The notes under the pieces were generated by a model, which saw only the letters and a program-made list of their open reading frames with translations, made no database searches and had not been told where the DNA came from. Below, piece by piece: positions 18,047 through 27,729 of a stretch of 64,000 nt of DNA. This stretch comes from Tsuneonella rigui. GTDB taxonomy: Bacteria; Pseudomonadota; Alphaproteobacteria; Sphingomonadales; Sphingomonadaceae. The stretch is taken from NCBI RefSeq assembly GCF_003958625.1, contig NZ_RSEL01000028.1, forward strand, positions 1-64,000, read 5' to 3'. A program made the position numbers and the translations under genes. Position 1 is the first letter of the stretch. The number at the start of each line of letters is the position of its first letter.

Positions 18047-18377
18047 ATTCCCCTCCATGCTGTGCATCAGGTTTCGACCTCTCGATACGCGACTGGCGAT
18101 GATATCGAGCGAAGTCAGGCATCTGGAAATATTGGATTAACATCGATCCATAAGCTGTCGCGATGATCTGCGGGCACCTGTGGTGCATCCGCGTACCCTG
18201 CTGATCCGGCTGATCGGAGGCACCGGTCAGTCGCGGGTTTGACGCGCGCATCATCGCATAATCGGAGCTTATATTGGCATCCGGCGTCGGTATTTCCGTC
18301 GCGAGGGGCCTCCTGTTAGCCAAACCGGCGAATAAGCAGGCGCGTTCGAGAAAACGCGCGCACGGGCAGAGGTGAGA
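18047..18377. other. divergent promoter region between two TonB receptors
   Basis: No gene. It must hold promoters for both receptor operons and contains the LysR-type palindrome at 18258-18272. GGAGGGG and GAGGTGAG ribosome-binding sites lie at its two ends. Confidence 0.7.
18258..18272. promoter_or_regulatory. putative LysR-type operator, site 1
   Basis: ATAATCGGAGCTTAT: ATAA/TTAT inverted repeat with T-N11-A geometry. Reverse complement ATAAGCTCCGATTAT fits the shared pattern of the cluster. It is 106 bases before the rightward receptor and 212 before the leftward one. Confidence 0.5.
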
Positions 18378-20621
18378 ATGCGCGCAAGCAAGCTTCGGCA
18401 AGGTCTTTTGGCAGCAGCAGCGATGTCCAGTGTGGCTCTGGCCGACCGCGCATCCGCGCACACGCAGGACGCGCCACTCCCAACGTCGGCTGAGGGCTCG
18501 GCGGAAACGTCTGCTCCGCCCGACCAAACTCAGGCCAACGGATCGGAGCTAGAAGCGATTGTAGTAACAGCCCAGCGCCGCGAAGAGAATCTGCAGCGTG
18601 TGCCTATCACGGTCAACGCCGTAACCGCGCAGTCCTTACAGGCACAGGGCATCAAGAATACCGCCGATCTGAGCGTCGTAGTGCCTGGCGTGACGATCAC
18701 GCGCACGCTGGGTACGCCGCAATTGTATATCCGGGGCGTCGGCACACAGAACAGCGCGACTGGCGATGAATCAAGCAATGCGGTTTATGTCGACGGCGTG
18801 TACATCGCGGCCATGCCGGCAGGGTTCCTGTCCTTCAATAATATCGAACGCATAGAAGTGTTGAAGGGACCGCAGGGCACTTTGTTTGGCCGCAACGCGA
18901 CAGGCGGTTTGGTACAGATCGTTACGCGGGAGCCCACCTTCACCCCGGTTGCCGAGGCGGAGATCGGGTACGGTAACTACGGCACGCTCACCGCCGACCT
19001 GTATGGTACCACCGGCCTTTCCGACAATGTCGCGATCGATCTGGCTTTTCATGTCGACAACCAGGATCAAGGCTTTGGCATCAATCGGTTTACAGGAAAC
19101 GAGGCTAACCAGTCGCGGAGCCTGGCGGTGCGGTCGAGCCTGCTTTGGCAGATCGATGAAACCCTCAAGGTCCGGGTCGCGGGGGATTATGCCAATTACC
19201 TCGAAACGCAGAGCACCGCGCGACAGATCGTGCCTGGAGCAGTAGGCGCCGGCGGAACGCGAAACGTGGGTGGGTTCTACGATATCAACAGCGAAATCGA
19301 TCCTTACAACAAGGGCAAGTCGCACGGAGGCAGTTTCAACATCCGTAAAGACTTCAATTCCGTCAGTGTGACGAGCATCACTGCCCTGCGTAAATATGAT
19401 AGCTTCTTCCTCGCGGATCAGGACTCTACACCGCTTTTCAGTTCAATTGGAGCGCCCGATGGCTCATTGCGCCAATTTAGTCAGGAACTCCAGGTACAGT
19501 CTCCTGCGTCCTCCAAAATTAAATGGATGATGGGCGCATTTTACTTTACCGCGCAAGCGGAACAGCTGCTGACCTTCACTGGCTCGTCTCAGGCGGCACT
19601 CGGAGGTTATCTCAATCGCTTCGGCGAGATGGATACGCAATCCATCGCAGGCTACGCGCAGGCGACCATCCCGCTCGGCGAAACGACCGACGTAACGACC
19701 GGCTTCCGCTACACCAGCGACACGCGTTCGCTGGTCGCGCGAGACGAGACAGGCGTTGGCGTCCGCAACGTCATCGATACCGAAAAGACATGGTCGCAGC
19801 CCACATGGCGCCTTGCAGTCAACCAACGGCTCGGCGACGATTCGATCCTTTATGCGAGCTACAGTCGAGGTTTTAAGAGCGGAGTTTATAACCTCAACAA
19901 TACGACAAATCCTGCAGTAGCGCCTGAAAAGATTGACGCATATGAGGTTGGTACCAAAAATGACTTTCTCGATAGAAAGCTGCGGGTAAACCTCTCAAGC
20001 TTCTATTACGACTATCAAAACATCCAATTGGTGGTGCGAACAGCGGGCACGTCGCAGATTTTCAACGCAGCGTCTGCAGAAGTGTATGGATTGGATGCGC
20101 AGGTGGTCGCCCTGCCAGTCCAAGGACTAACGCTGCGCGCCGACGCCAATCTGCTGCATGCGGAATACCGGCGCTTCCCAAATGCGCCGGCGACATTCCC
20201 CAGCCCAGCAACCTGTGCAACTAACCCGCCATCGCCGTTGCCGGGACCGCGCACGGGCGGCAACACGACCTGCGCGATCGACGCTGCCGGCAACACAATG
20301 ATCCGCTCGCCAAAGCTCACGTTGACCATCGGCAGTTCATACCAATTCTACACACCGGTGGGACTCTTTCAGATGGACGCATCTCTTTACCACAATTCAG
20401 GCTTCTTTTTCGAACCAGACAACCGCATCCGGCAGCAGGCCTATGACCTTGTGAGTGCTCAACTCAGCTGGACCTCTAGGGACGATCGCTATCGCGCTCG
20501 CTTATGGATCCGAAACGCGTTCGGCGAACAATATTATTCTGCAGTCAGCACCTCGCTGGGCGATGCCGGAACTGCGGGCGCACCGCGCACCTATGGTGCC
20601 AGCATCGGTGTGAAATTTTAA
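18378..20621 (+). CDS. TonB-dependent outer-membrane receptor
   Basis: A 747-residue receptor. Signal peptide ends ADRASAH, TonB box AIVVTAQRRE, plug with LYIRGVGTQNS, NAVYVDGVYIAAMP and IERIEVLKGPQGTLFGRNA. It is clearly paralogous to the leftward receptor, including the loop with PSPATC and GGNTTCAIDAAGN. ATG at 18378 with AGGTGAG just upstream; a GTG lies two codons earlier. Followed after 75 bases by the MFS gene in the same direction, suggesting an uptake operon crossing outer then inner membrane. Confidence 0.95.
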   Translation: MRASKLRQGLLAAAAMSSVALADRASAHTQDAPLPTSAEGSAETSAPPDQTQANGSELEAIVVTAQRREENLQRVPITVNAVTAQSLQAQGIKNTADLSVVVPGVTITRTLGTPQLYIRGVGTQNSATGDESSNAVYVDGVYIAAMPAGFLSFNNIERIEVLKGPQGTLFGRNATGGLVQIVTREPTFTPVAEAEIGYGNYGTLTADLYGTTGLSDNVAIDLAFHVDNQDQGFGINRFTGNEANQSRSLAVRSSLLWQIDETLKVRVAGDYANYLETQSTARQIVPGAVGAGGTRNVGGFYDINSEIDPYNKGKSHGGSFNIRKDFNSVSVTSITALRKYDSFFLADQDSTPLFSSIGAPDGSLRQFSQELQVQSPASSKIKWMMGAFYFTAQAEQLLTFTGSSQAALGGYLNRFGEMDTQSIAGYAQATIPLGETTDVTTGFRYTSDTRSLVARDETGVGVRNVIDTEKTWSQPTWRLAVNQRLGDDSILYASYSRGFKSGVYNLNNTTNPAVAPEKIDAYEVGTKNDFLDRKLRVNLSSFYYDYQNIQLVVRTAGTSQIFNAASAEVYGLDAQVVALPVQGLTLRADANLLHAEYRRFPNAPATFPSPATCATNPPSPLPGPRTGGNTTCAIDAAGNTMIRSPKLTLTIGSSYQFYTPVGLFQMDASLYHNSGFFFEPDNRIRQQAYDLVSAQLSWTSRDDRYRARLWIRNAFGEQYYSAVSTSLGDAGTAGAPRTYGASIGVKF

Positions 20622-20696
20622 AGCGGCCCCAAGAGAACTGCGCATTTGCGCCGGTCTGGTCATCAAGGCCCCAGGGAAGCTGAAGGAGAGCAGAAC

Positions 20697-21980
20697 GTGC
20701 AGGCGCAGGAATCGCGCGAATACCGCTACTACCTGCTATTCGTCATGTTAATCGGTTATTCGCTTAACTTCCTCGACCGGCAGATCATCAGTATCTTACT
20801 TCAGCCCATCAAGGAAGACCTCCTACTCAGCGATACGATGCTCGGATTCCTGTCCGGACTCTCATTCGCGTTATTCTATGCCACGCTCGGAATTCCAATT
20901 GCCGCCTTGGCTGACCGCAAATCGCGAAGGGCAATCGTGTCAATCTCAATGGCGGTCTGGAGCGTGATGACTGCTGCCTGCGGCTTGGCGCAGAACTTTT
21001 TCCAACTTCTGCTGGGGCGTTTCGGCGTGGGAATTGGGGAAGCGGGTTTCACGCCGGCGACCTTGTCGATGATCGCCGACACTTTCCCAAAAGAACAGCG
21101 CGCGACCGCGGTAGCCGTCACCAGCGCCGGGGCCATGTTAGGGGTTATGCTGGGGCTGGTCATCGGAGGATACGTTGCGCAGCACTGGGGGTGGCGGACC
21201 GCGATGCTGGTTGCGGGTGTGCCGGGGATCCTTTTTTCCGCTGTCTTCTGGTTCACTGTCCGCGAGCCGGTACGCGGCGCGAGCGATGGCATATCGGCGA
21301 AATCAGAAACGTCCTCTCTTTGGACCAGCGCCGCAATCTTGTGGCGGATTCGCTCCTTTCGGTTCATCGCGCTGGGCGCGGGCGTTTCGAGCGCGTGTGT
21401 TTACGGCTATTCCATCTGGCTCCCTTCGCTGCTCGCAAGGTCCTATGGGATGAAGCCGGCCGAGATCGGCCTGCTGCTCGGCCCCGTGCTGGGCGGCGTT
21501 GGCGTAGTTGGCGCCTTGGTGAGCGGCTATCTCTGCGATCGCCTGATGAGGCGCGATCTTCGTTGGACGATCTGGATACCGGCGATCGCATCGGCAGTCG
21601 CGATGTGCTTCGCAATCGCGAGCTTGCTGACGTCGAGCGCCCCGCTTCTTATCGGGCTGTACGCGTTTGCCTATTTGTTGAGCATGTTTTTCAGCGCATC
21701 GACCAGCTCGATTATCCAGTCGCTAGTGCCGATCGAGATGCGCGCCACGTCCGTTGCATGGAAGATGTTGATGGTAAACCTCGTCGGCTTGGGCCTTGGT
21801 CCGCAGGCGATTGGGGCGTTGAGCCATTTCTTAAGTGCAAGAGGCGATGATGAATCGCTACGCACCGCTATGCTGATGGCCACTCCGATCTTCTTGATCC
21901 CGACGGTTCTGTACCTGATCGCAGCACGTACCATGCGTGAAGACGCCGACCGTATCACCGGGCCCGCGCCAACGCACTGA
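20697..21980 (+). CDS. MFS transporter (spinster/aromatic-acid type)
   Basis: A 427-residue inner-membrane carrier with about 12 hydrophobic segments. The N-terminus YSLNFLDRQIISILLQPIKEDL and GRFGVGIGEAGFTPA are typical of sphingomonad spinster-like MFS proteins. ADRKSRR is the loop 2-3 motif. The start is GTG at 20697, preceded by AAGGAGA; no good ATG exists. Downstream of the receptor, it probably moves the substrate or an intermediate across the cytoplasmic membrane. Confidence 0.92.
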   Translation: MQAQESREYRYYLLFVMLIGYSLNFLDRQIISILLQPIKEDLLLSDTMLGFLSGLSFALFYATLGIPIAALADRKSRRAIVSISMAVWSVMTAACGLAQNFFQLLLGRFGVGIGEAGFTPATLSMIADTFPKEQRATAVAVTSAGAMLGVMLGLVIGGYVAQHWGWRTAMLVAGVPGILFSAVFWFTVREPVRGASDGISAKSETSSLWTSAAILWRIRSFRFIALGAGVSSACVYGYSIWLPSLLARSYGMKPAEIGLLLGPVLGGVGVVGALVSGYLCDRLMRRDLRWTIWIPAIASAVAMCFAIASLLTSSAPLLIGLYAFAYLLSMFFSASTSSIIQSLVPIEMRATSVAWKMLMVNLVGLGLGPQAIGALSHFLSARGDDESLRTAMLMATPIFLIPTVLYLIAARTMREDADRITGPAPTH

Positions 21981-22196
21981 CCCGCAACGGCGATCGCGCT
22001 CGAACAGCCAGACCGTTGTTCTTGTATCGTATCTGCTTGGTCCAAACTGGTGCAATTTGTATTCCCGAAGGAGCAGCGGCACAGGGATGACATACCCTCG
22101 AACGATATTTCACCCAGTCGCGGTGAGGCTGCCACCACGCCGTCGTACCGACCGCATTTCGGGCCGGACTGATCGCACTTCACAGGGATCCTGCGA

Positions 22197-23495
22197 ATGA
22201 CCGCCTTCATGGATAGCCTATGTGAGTTTGTGCAGACCGGCACGATAGATAGGTGCGCGCTACGCGAGGCGCGGACAGCTGTGGCCGACACGGTCGCAGT
22301 TTCGCTGGCAGGATGGTACGAGCCCTCAAGCCAGGCGGTTCGGCGCGCTTATGGCGCCAGCGAAGACCCCCGCTACGGACGGTCTGGACTCGATATCGAG
22401 CATGAGGCGCTTGTGCATGGGACAACCGCCCACTCTCTCGACTATGACGACGTTCAGCTGACGAGCGTCACGCACCCGTCTGCCGTTGCGGTACCGCCGC
22501 TGCTGGCCATTGCGGCCCGCGAGCCGCAGGTGCGTCCGCGCGTCCTCCCTGCGCTGGCGATCGGCAATGCCGTAAATGCCGCTCTGGGCGATGCGTTTGG
22601 GTTCAATCATTACGACCGGGGTTGGCATGCGACCTCAACGATCGGACCAATCGCGGCAGTCGCTTCAATCTGCCATCTATTCGAAAGGGACGAAGCGACC
22701 TTGCGGAATGCGCTGGCGCTTGCAGCTGCTCAGTGCGGAGGATTGCAGCGGAACTTTGGGACGCTGTCTAAGCCCGTTCATGCCGGATTCGCTGCGGCAG
22801 CCGCGGTGCGGGCGGCGCGGCTGGCACAATCAGGAGTTACCGGCGCGCACGATGTCTTCGGCCCGCGCGGATATTTCGACCTGTACGGTGATCCTGAAAC
22901 GGCGCTGCGCGCGGCGAAGGTTCGGTTCCCTATCGACAAACGGCTCATTTCGCGCAAGCTTTACCCGTGTTGCTATGCAACCCATCGCATGATCGGCGCC
23001 GCGATCGCGGCCCATCGGCAGGTCGGCGACACACTCCCCTACAATGCGAGGATCACGCTCGACGTGCCCTACGGCACCATGCGGCCCTTGCAGATTATCG
23101 ATCCGAAGAACGGCAACGAGGCGAAATTCTGCGCCACTTATGTGACCGCGGTTGCGCTGCAGCAAGGCCGCGTCGTGCTGTCCGACTTTACCGCCGACGC
23201 GATCGATCGGGTCACGATCAGAGACATGATGGCGCGGATCACGGTCATCGAAGAACCACTCGAAACCACCACGCCGGCCGGCCTGAACAATGGCGCCGTG
23301 ACCCTTTCGATCCTGGCGGGCAACAAGCTGATCGATCAGCAGGTCTGCGACGCCTATCCCGGCTCACCCGAGGCACCTGCGACCGACCAACAAATGATCG
23401 ACAAGTTCCGCGACTGCCTTGAAGTTTACGGCCGCGCCGCGCCCTCGATCACCTACGCGGAATTTGAAGCCGGGGTGGATGAACTAACGCGCTGA
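22197..23495 (+). CDS. MmgE/PrpD family protein
   Basis: A 432-residue protein of the 2-methylcitrate dehydratase/cis-aconitate decarboxylase/iminodisuccinate epimerase superfamily. Landmarks: ARTAVADTVAVSLAG, HGTTAHSLDYDDVQ, HPSAVAVPPLLA, GWHATSTIGPIAAV, KPVHAGFAA, and KLYPCCYATHR. The family dehydrates, decarboxylates or isomerises tricarboxylate-like compounds. Here it could act on a carboxylated ring-fission intermediate; this is inference from context only. It may be co-transcribed with the MFS gene, 216 bases upstream. Confidence 0.88.
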   Translation: MTAFMDSLCEFVQTGTIDRCALREARTAVADTVAVSLAGWYEPSSQAVRRAYGASEDPRYGRSGLDIEHEALVHGTTAHSLDYDDVQLTSVTHPSAVAVPPLLAIAAREPQVRPRVLPALAIGNAVNAALGDAFGFNHYDRGWHATSTIGPIAAVASICHLFERDEATLRNALALAAAQCGGLQRNFGTLSKPVHAGFAAAAAVRAARLAQSGVTGAHDVFGPRGYFDLYGDPETALRAAKVRFPIDKRLISRKLYPCCYATHRMIGAAIAAHRQVGDTLPYNARITLDVPYGTMRPLQIIDPKNGNEAKFCATYVTAVALQQGRVVLSDFTADAIDRVTIRDMMARITVIEEPLETTTPAGLNNGAVTLSILAGNKLIDQQVCDAYPGSPEAPATDQQMIDKFRDCLEVYGRAAPSITYAEFEAGVDELTR

Positions 23496-23535
23496 AAGCC
23501 GGCGCGTGGAGCGCCGACGTCAAATCATCAGTACG

Positions 23536-24534
23536 TCAGTCCATGAACGCGCGGGGGTACACCTTGCGGGCGTTCCCTTCAAAGATCGCGTGGCGGTCAT
23601 CATCGCTCAGCCAGTCGATCTGTTCGATGAGAGGCTTCAGGTCATCAAAGTCGAAGCCGGTCTCCGGGTTGTGAACACTGCCTGTCCCCGGGCTCTCAGT
23701 GCCGAACAAGCAACGGTCCACGCCCACGGTGCGGAACAGCAGCTCCAGCGAATCCTTGGAATAGTTGCAGGTGTCGAAATATAGCTTGCGCAGCTTTTGG
23801 TCGAACGTCTCGGGCTCCTTCCTGCGCAGCGTCCATGCACGGAACCGGCCCATTTGGTATGGAATGGCCCCGCCGCCGTGCGCGACCACGATCCTGAGCT
23901 TTGGGAAATCTTCGAAGACTCGCGATTCCAGTAGCGAGATGATCGCGATGCTTTCCTCATTTATGAATTTGAGCGTGTAGGACTCGCGCGGGCAACAACT
24001 GCTGGCGGAGTGGATCAGTGCAGGTACGTCGAGCGCGACCATCCGTTTGTAAAGGGGATACCAAAACGGATCGCCAAGTCCCGGCGGCGGCGTTGCATCG
24101 CCCTCAGTCGGATCGGGATTGAGCAGACAACCAACAAAGCCCAGTTCGTTGACGGTGCGTTCCAGCTCTTCCAGACAGTTCTCGGGGCTCGCGTCGCGAT
24201 ATTGCGGCAACCCCGCTACACCACGCAGTCGGTCCGGGAACATCTGGACTTGTCGGTGGATCACGTTGTTCACCGATCGGTTCCACTCCAGCCCGACTTT
24301 CGACGGTTTGGTAGAATGCGCCATCATGTACGGGCGAGGCGAGATGAACTGAACATCGGTACCGTTCTTGTCCATCAACCGGATGAGGCCTTCGGTCGCC
24401 TTGCGCAGAATCTCGTCGCTAGGACCGGCGTAATTCTGACGGAGCACTGGGTTGGCGCGAGCCGAAACAAGTTCGACAAAGTGACGGTACAATTCGTCAG
24501 GCATCACTATGTGGGCATGACTGTCGATGATCAT
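23536..24534 (-). CDS. amidohydrolase, 4-oxalomesaconate hydratase (LigJ)-like
   Basis: A 332-residue TIM-barrel amidohydrolase. It resembles LigJ of the protocatechuate 4,5-cleavage pathway in metal-site His6/His8 (IIDSHAH), GFVGCLLNPDP, DPFWYPLYKRMVALDVPALI, VAHGGGAIPY, YFDTCNYS and the ending RHAIFEGNARKVYPR. LigJ hydrates 4-oxalomesaconate to 4-carboxy-4-hydroxy-2-oxoadipate, the substrate of RraA/LigK-type aldolases, three of which lie nearby. The ATG at 24534 follows GGAG by seven bases; a TTG one codon earlier is possible. ACMSD-like decarboxylases are a more distant alternative. Confidence 0.82.
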   Translation of the reverse strand: MIIDSHAHIVMPDELYRHFVELVSARANPVLRQNYAGPSDEILRKATEGLIRLMDKNGTDVQFISPRPYMMAHSTKPSKVGLEWNRSVNNVIHRQVQMFPDRLRGVAGLPQYRDASPENCLEELERTVNELGFVGCLLNPDPTEGDATPPPGLGDPFWYPLYKRMVALDVPALIHSASSCCPRESYTLKFINEESIAIISLLESRVFEDFPKLRIVVAHGGGAIPYQMGRFRAWTLRRKEPETFDQKLRKLYFDTCNYSKDSLELLFRTVGVDRCLFGTESPGTGSVHNPETGFDFDDLKPLIEQIDWLSDDDRHAIFEGNARKVYPRAFMD

Positions 24535-24921
24535 CAATCAACTCCATCTAGTATATATCGGAGCGTCGGTGCGTTCTCGGCCACAAAAGGATCCGGGCGC
24601 ATAGACAGCTGTACGACCGTTACGCGTCTGCGCGTGGCTCAAAGTTGCGCTCGTGGTTGTCTCATTCTCCGAAGTGGAAGCGTAGCGGTGGCTTGAAGCC
24701 TATCCTCCTGCCCTAACCGCCTCCCCGCACGTCAAAAAAATACTGTGTGTCGATATGCACATAAGATCCGCTTATATCCTGCGTTTCGATCACAGCAGGA
24801 GATCCGCCATTTGGTTCCTCGCAGATAAGCGCCGCCGATGTGACCAGTGTAAGATGCTATTGGTCGCGAGCGACTGAAATCCGCAGGCTTACCTCCGAGA
24901 GAGACTACGCGGGAGATCGAG
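24535..24921. other. divergent promoter region, LigJ-like and alcohol dehydrogenase
   Basis: About 390 bases without a gene. It holds the LysR-type palindrome at 24762-24776 and the ribosome-binding sites of both flanking genes (GGAG; GGGAG). Confidence 0.65.
24762..24776. promoter_or_regulatory. putative LysR-type operator, site 2
   Basis: ATAAGATCCGCTTAT: a perfect ATAAG-N5-CTTAT inverted repeat with T-N11-A spacing. It is the most symmetric of the five related sites; 146 bases upstream of the alcohol dehydrogenase and 228 upstream of the LigJ-like gene. Confidence 0.55.
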
Positions 24922-26004
24922 ATGCTAGAAATTCAGGCTCAGATCGTCGAAAAGCCACACGGTCCTTTCGTGAAAAGAACGCTGCGCCTGGGGGCGCCAC
25001 GCGAGAATGAAGTTCTTGTTCGCCTGGTTGCGACGGGCATCTGCCACACCGATCTCGCCATCGCCGCGCAATATGCGCCGTTTCCCCTGCCCGCCGTTCT
25101 CGGCCATGAGGGCGCCGGGATTGTGGAACAAGTCGGTCCCGGCGTCGCACACGTCGCCAAGGGGGACCATGTGGTGCTGACCTTCGCGGCTTGCGGAGAT
25201 TGTCTCAACTGCGAGTCGGACCATGACGCCTACTGCCACGAATTTGGTAAGCTGAATCTCGCCGGCCATCGGGCTGATGGAACTACGCCATTTGAAGAGG
25301 ATATCGCGGGCTTCTTCTTTGGGCAGTCATCGTTCGCCGATTATGCCGTCGTCAATGCAGCGAGCTTGGTGAAGGTTCGCGATGATGTCGATCTACGGCT
25401 ACTCGGACCCCTTGGCTGCGGCGTTCAAACCGGCGCGGGTGCAATCCTCAACGTGCTCAAACCGCATCCTCAATCGGTAGTGGTCGTCTGCGGCGTAGGT
25501 GCGGTAGGGGCAGCTGGAATCATGGCTGCGAAGCTCCGCAGTTGCCATACGATAGTCGCCGTTGATCGCGTAGGGAGCCGGCTCGATATCGCGCGCCAGC
25601 TAGGCGCCAGCATGGTCGTCGATACTTCGACCGAAGACTTGTCTGCAGTGATCGACTCTCTGGGTGGGGTCGATGTCGCGTTTGACACGACGGGCAACCC
25701 CGATCTCATTCACATGCTTATCGAAAAGCTGCGCTCTAACGGGACGTTTGCTTTTGTGGGCGGTAGCCCGCGGGACGCGAAAGTGTCAGTCCCCCTGCCC
25801 TTCCTGGTCCCAGGACGGAAGATCATGGGGATTACTGAAGGAGATTCCCATCCTGCGACCTTTATCCCGCATCTGGTCGATCTATACGCCGAGGGCCGAT
25901 TGCCGCTTGAGCTGATCTCAAAATGCTACCCGTTCGACGAAATGGAGAACGCCGTGAACGATGCTCGCAGCGGCGTAACAATCAAGCCTATTCTAATTTT
26001 CTAG
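24922..26004 (+). CDS. zinc-dependent alcohol dehydrogenase (aryl/terpene type)
   Basis: A 360-residue medium-chain dehydrogenase. Catalytic zinc ligands: Cys41-His42 in GICHTD, His62-Glu63 in GHEGAG and Cys in GPLGCGVQTGAGA. Structural zinc: C91, C94, C97, C105. The Rossmann motif is VCGVGAVGAAGIMAA with VAVDRV. Closest in style to benzyl-alcohol and geraniol dehydrogenases. ATG preceded by GGGAG. Plausibly oxidises the alcohol made by the P450 to an aldehyde for the ALDH at 14385. It is the only rightward gene in the middle of the cluster. Confidence 0.93.
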   Translation: MLEIQAQIVEKPHGPFVKRTLRLGAPRENEVLVRLVATGICHTDLAIAAQYAPFPLPAVLGHEGAGIVEQVGPGVAHVAKGDHVVLTFAACGDCLNCESDHDAYCHEFGKLNLAGHRADGTTPFEEDIAGFFFGQSSFADYAVVNAASLVKVRDDVDLRLLGPLGCGVQTGAGAILNVLKPHPQSVVVVCGVGAVGAAGIMAAKLRSCHTIVAVDRVGSRLDIARQLGASMVVDTSTEDLSAVIDSLGGVDVAFDTTGNPDLIHMLIEKLRSNGTFAFVGGSPRDAKVSVPLPFLVPGRKIMGITEGDSHPATFIPHLVDLYAEGRLPLELISKCYPFDEMENAVNDARSGVTIKPILIF

Positions 26005-26064
26005 AACAGTTCGCTCGACCTCGTTGGCGACTGCGGGTGCCGCCTGACCTCTGTCGCTGGGTCG

Positions 26065-26379
26065 TCAGTCCTCCGGAGCAATGACGACCGCCATGCCGTC
26101 CATCGCTTCGGTGATCACCACTTGGCAGGACAGTCGCGACCGTTCGTTGCGGTGAGAGGAACCGTCGAGGAGGCCAAACTCGTCCTCGCTTACCGGTGCG
26201 AGCACAGCCGCAGCGTCGACTTCGACGAACACATGACACGTCGCGCAGGAACAACAACCGCCGCATAGCGCGAGTACCTCGTCGATGCCGGCATTGCGGA
26301 TATTCTCCATCAGCGACAGTCCCGGCGTGCCGTCGATGATCAGCTGATCACCCTCGCGTGTCGTAAGATTTATCTTCAC
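26065..26379 (-). CDS. [2Fe-2S] ferredoxin, adrenodoxin/putidaredoxin type
   Basis: A 104-residue ferredoxin. Cluster ligands C39-x5-C45-x2-C48 and C84 (RLSCQ) follow the vertebrate-type/putidaredoxin pattern; the region also has extra Cys42 and Cys43. Such ferredoxins carry electrons from an FAD reductase to a bacterial P450. It is the last gene of the Rieske/dioxygenase operon, 21 bases after the aldolase, and would pair with the reductase at 13049 and P450 at 38521. Confidence 0.93.
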   Translation of the reverse strand: MKINLTTREGDQLIIDGTPGLSLMENIRNAGIDEVLALCGGCCSCATCHVFVEVDAAAVLAPVSEDEFGLLDGSSHRNERSRLSCQVVITEAMDGMAVVIAPED

Positions 26380-26400
26380 GTTTGATACGTTCCCTGAGAC

Positions 26401-27060
26401 TCAGCGGTCGTCGCGACGCGTCTGCAGATTGTGGTAGCCGTAAGCAGTTCTAGCTTCACGGAGCGAACGCCCTCCTTGGACGGCCTCGCGAATATGTGCT
26501 TCGGCGGCCGCGATCTCCTGCGCGGCGGCAACGACCTCGCCGATCCGCATCGCCGGCACACTCACCAGACCGTCACCATCGCCGAGCAGATAGTCGCCCG
26601 GCTCAACCCGTACTCCGCCGATCGTGACGGGCTCCTGAGTTGCCTCGACGCGTACACGGTCTTTCCCGGTCCGCATCCAGTTCCCTCGCGCAAAGATCGG
26701 GTAGCATTCCTCCAAGGCGCGATCTAGGTCGCGGCAGACCCCGTCGATGACAGTTCCCGCTACACGGCGGCGCGAGGCCGTCGATGTCAGGAGGTCACCC
26801 CACACAGTGGCGTCCAACCGGCCCTGATTGTCCAGCACCACCACCTCGTCGGGCTGGATGTCGTCGATATAATCGCCGACCGTCCCTCTGTCCTGGCCGA
26901 CCGGGCCATAGCGCAACGTCCAGGCCCGACCCACGAGGCGGAAGCTACGGGCCAACGGCATGATTCCAAGGCACTGACCGGGAATGCCAAGGCGATCCAT
27001 CGCATCACTCATGTCGGTACAGCTCAGCGCTCGTAGCGCGTCGAGATGAGCGTCGTTCAT
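26401..27060 (-). CDS. RraA/LigK-like aldolase 1
   Basis: A 219-residue RraA-fold protein. The active-site stretch WGDLLTSTASRRRVAGTVID then GVCRDLD contains the Gly...Arg-Asp arrangement of 4-hydroxy-4-methyl-2-oxoglutarate / 4-carboxy-4-hydroxy-2-oxoadipate aldolases, which release pyruvate and oxaloacetate. GDYLLGDGDGLVSVP is the C-terminal family motif. Its ATG overlaps the stop of aldolase 2 (ATGA), so the two are coupled and may form hetero-oligomers or act in sequence. Confidence 0.85.
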   Translation of the reverse strand: MNDAHLDALRALSCTDMSDAMDRLGIPGQCLGIMPLARSFRLVGRAWTLRYGPVGQDRGTVGDYIDDIQPDEVVVLDNQGRLDATVWGDLLTSTASRRRVAGTVIDGVCRDLDRALEECYPIFARGNWMRTGKDRVRVEATQEPVTIGGVRVEPGDYLLGDGDGLVSVPAMRIGEVVAAAQEIAAAEAHIREAVQGGRSLREARTAYGYHNLQTRRDDR

Positions 27061-27716
27061 GCTATACCCTTGTCGAGCATCGTTTCATAATCGGCGCCCA
27101 TCACTTGCGATATGGGTCGGCCATTTCGCACGGCGTGCGCCATCAGGCGCTCGCGCCCGGCGATTCGCTCCGCTTTCGTGATGACATCGGCGACGACGGA
27201 TTGGTCAATGAAGACGACGCCGCTCCCATCGGCGATGACATAGTCGCCTGGCCTTACCGACAGGCCGCAAACCGTTACGGGGATGTTCCAGTCCTGCTCG
27301 ACGACGCGACGGCGCGCGGTGCTAGGCGTACCACCGCGCGCGAAGAGCGGCAGGTCAAGTTCGCGGCTCTCATCGATATCGCGCGCCGCGCCGTCAATCA
27401 CAACGCCGGCGATGCCGCGTGCCGACGCCGCCAGCGAGAGGATGCCGCCCCAGCCTGCTGCATCAGTCCGGCCGCCGTGTTCAATGACGATCACATCGTC
27501 CGGACCTGCGGCTTCCACTGCCGCCGTGCAGAGGTGACGTGGTGAGCGAACGCCATTGTCGGGCGCAAGCTGTACCGTGACACAGCGGCCAGCGATCCGG
27601 CGATCGGAGGACAATCGCTGTAGGCCCTGCGCCACCCCGGAAAGGCCGCTGGCGTCGATGGCGTCCGACACCGCGCAGCTGTCGAGCGCACGCAGCCGCG
27701 CAACGAAATCGTTCAT
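27057..27716 (-). CDS. RraA/LigK-like aldolase 2
   Basis: A 219-residue RraA-family protein: SCAVSDAID at the start, WGGILSLAASARGIAGVVID, GAARDID (Arg-Asp pair) and GDYVIADGSGVVFID. The start at 27716 has AGGAG eight bases upstream; the frame is open further but unlike the family. Thirteen bases after the LigB-type dioxygenase stop. It shares fold and length with aldolase 1 but is clearly divergent. Confidence 0.85.
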   Translation of the reverse strand: MNDFVARLRALDSCAVSDAIDASGLSGVAQGLQRLSSDRRIAGRCVTVQLAPDNGVRSPRHLCTAAVEAAGPDDVIVIEHGGRTDAAGWGGILSLAASARGIAGVVIDGAARDIDESRELDLPLFARGGTPSTARRRVVEQDWNIPVTVCGLSVRPGDYVIADGSGVVFIDQSVVADVITKAERIAGRERLMAHAVRNGRPISQVMGADYETMLDKGIA

Positions 27717-27729
27717 CTTCTGCTCCTGA

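Noticed and set aside
23536-24534. Amidohydrolase as ACMSD (2-amino-3-carboxymuconate-semialdehyde decarboxylase)
   Set aside because: The NPDP, DPFWYPLY, HGGGAIPY and IFEGNARKVYPR motifs agree better with LigJ.
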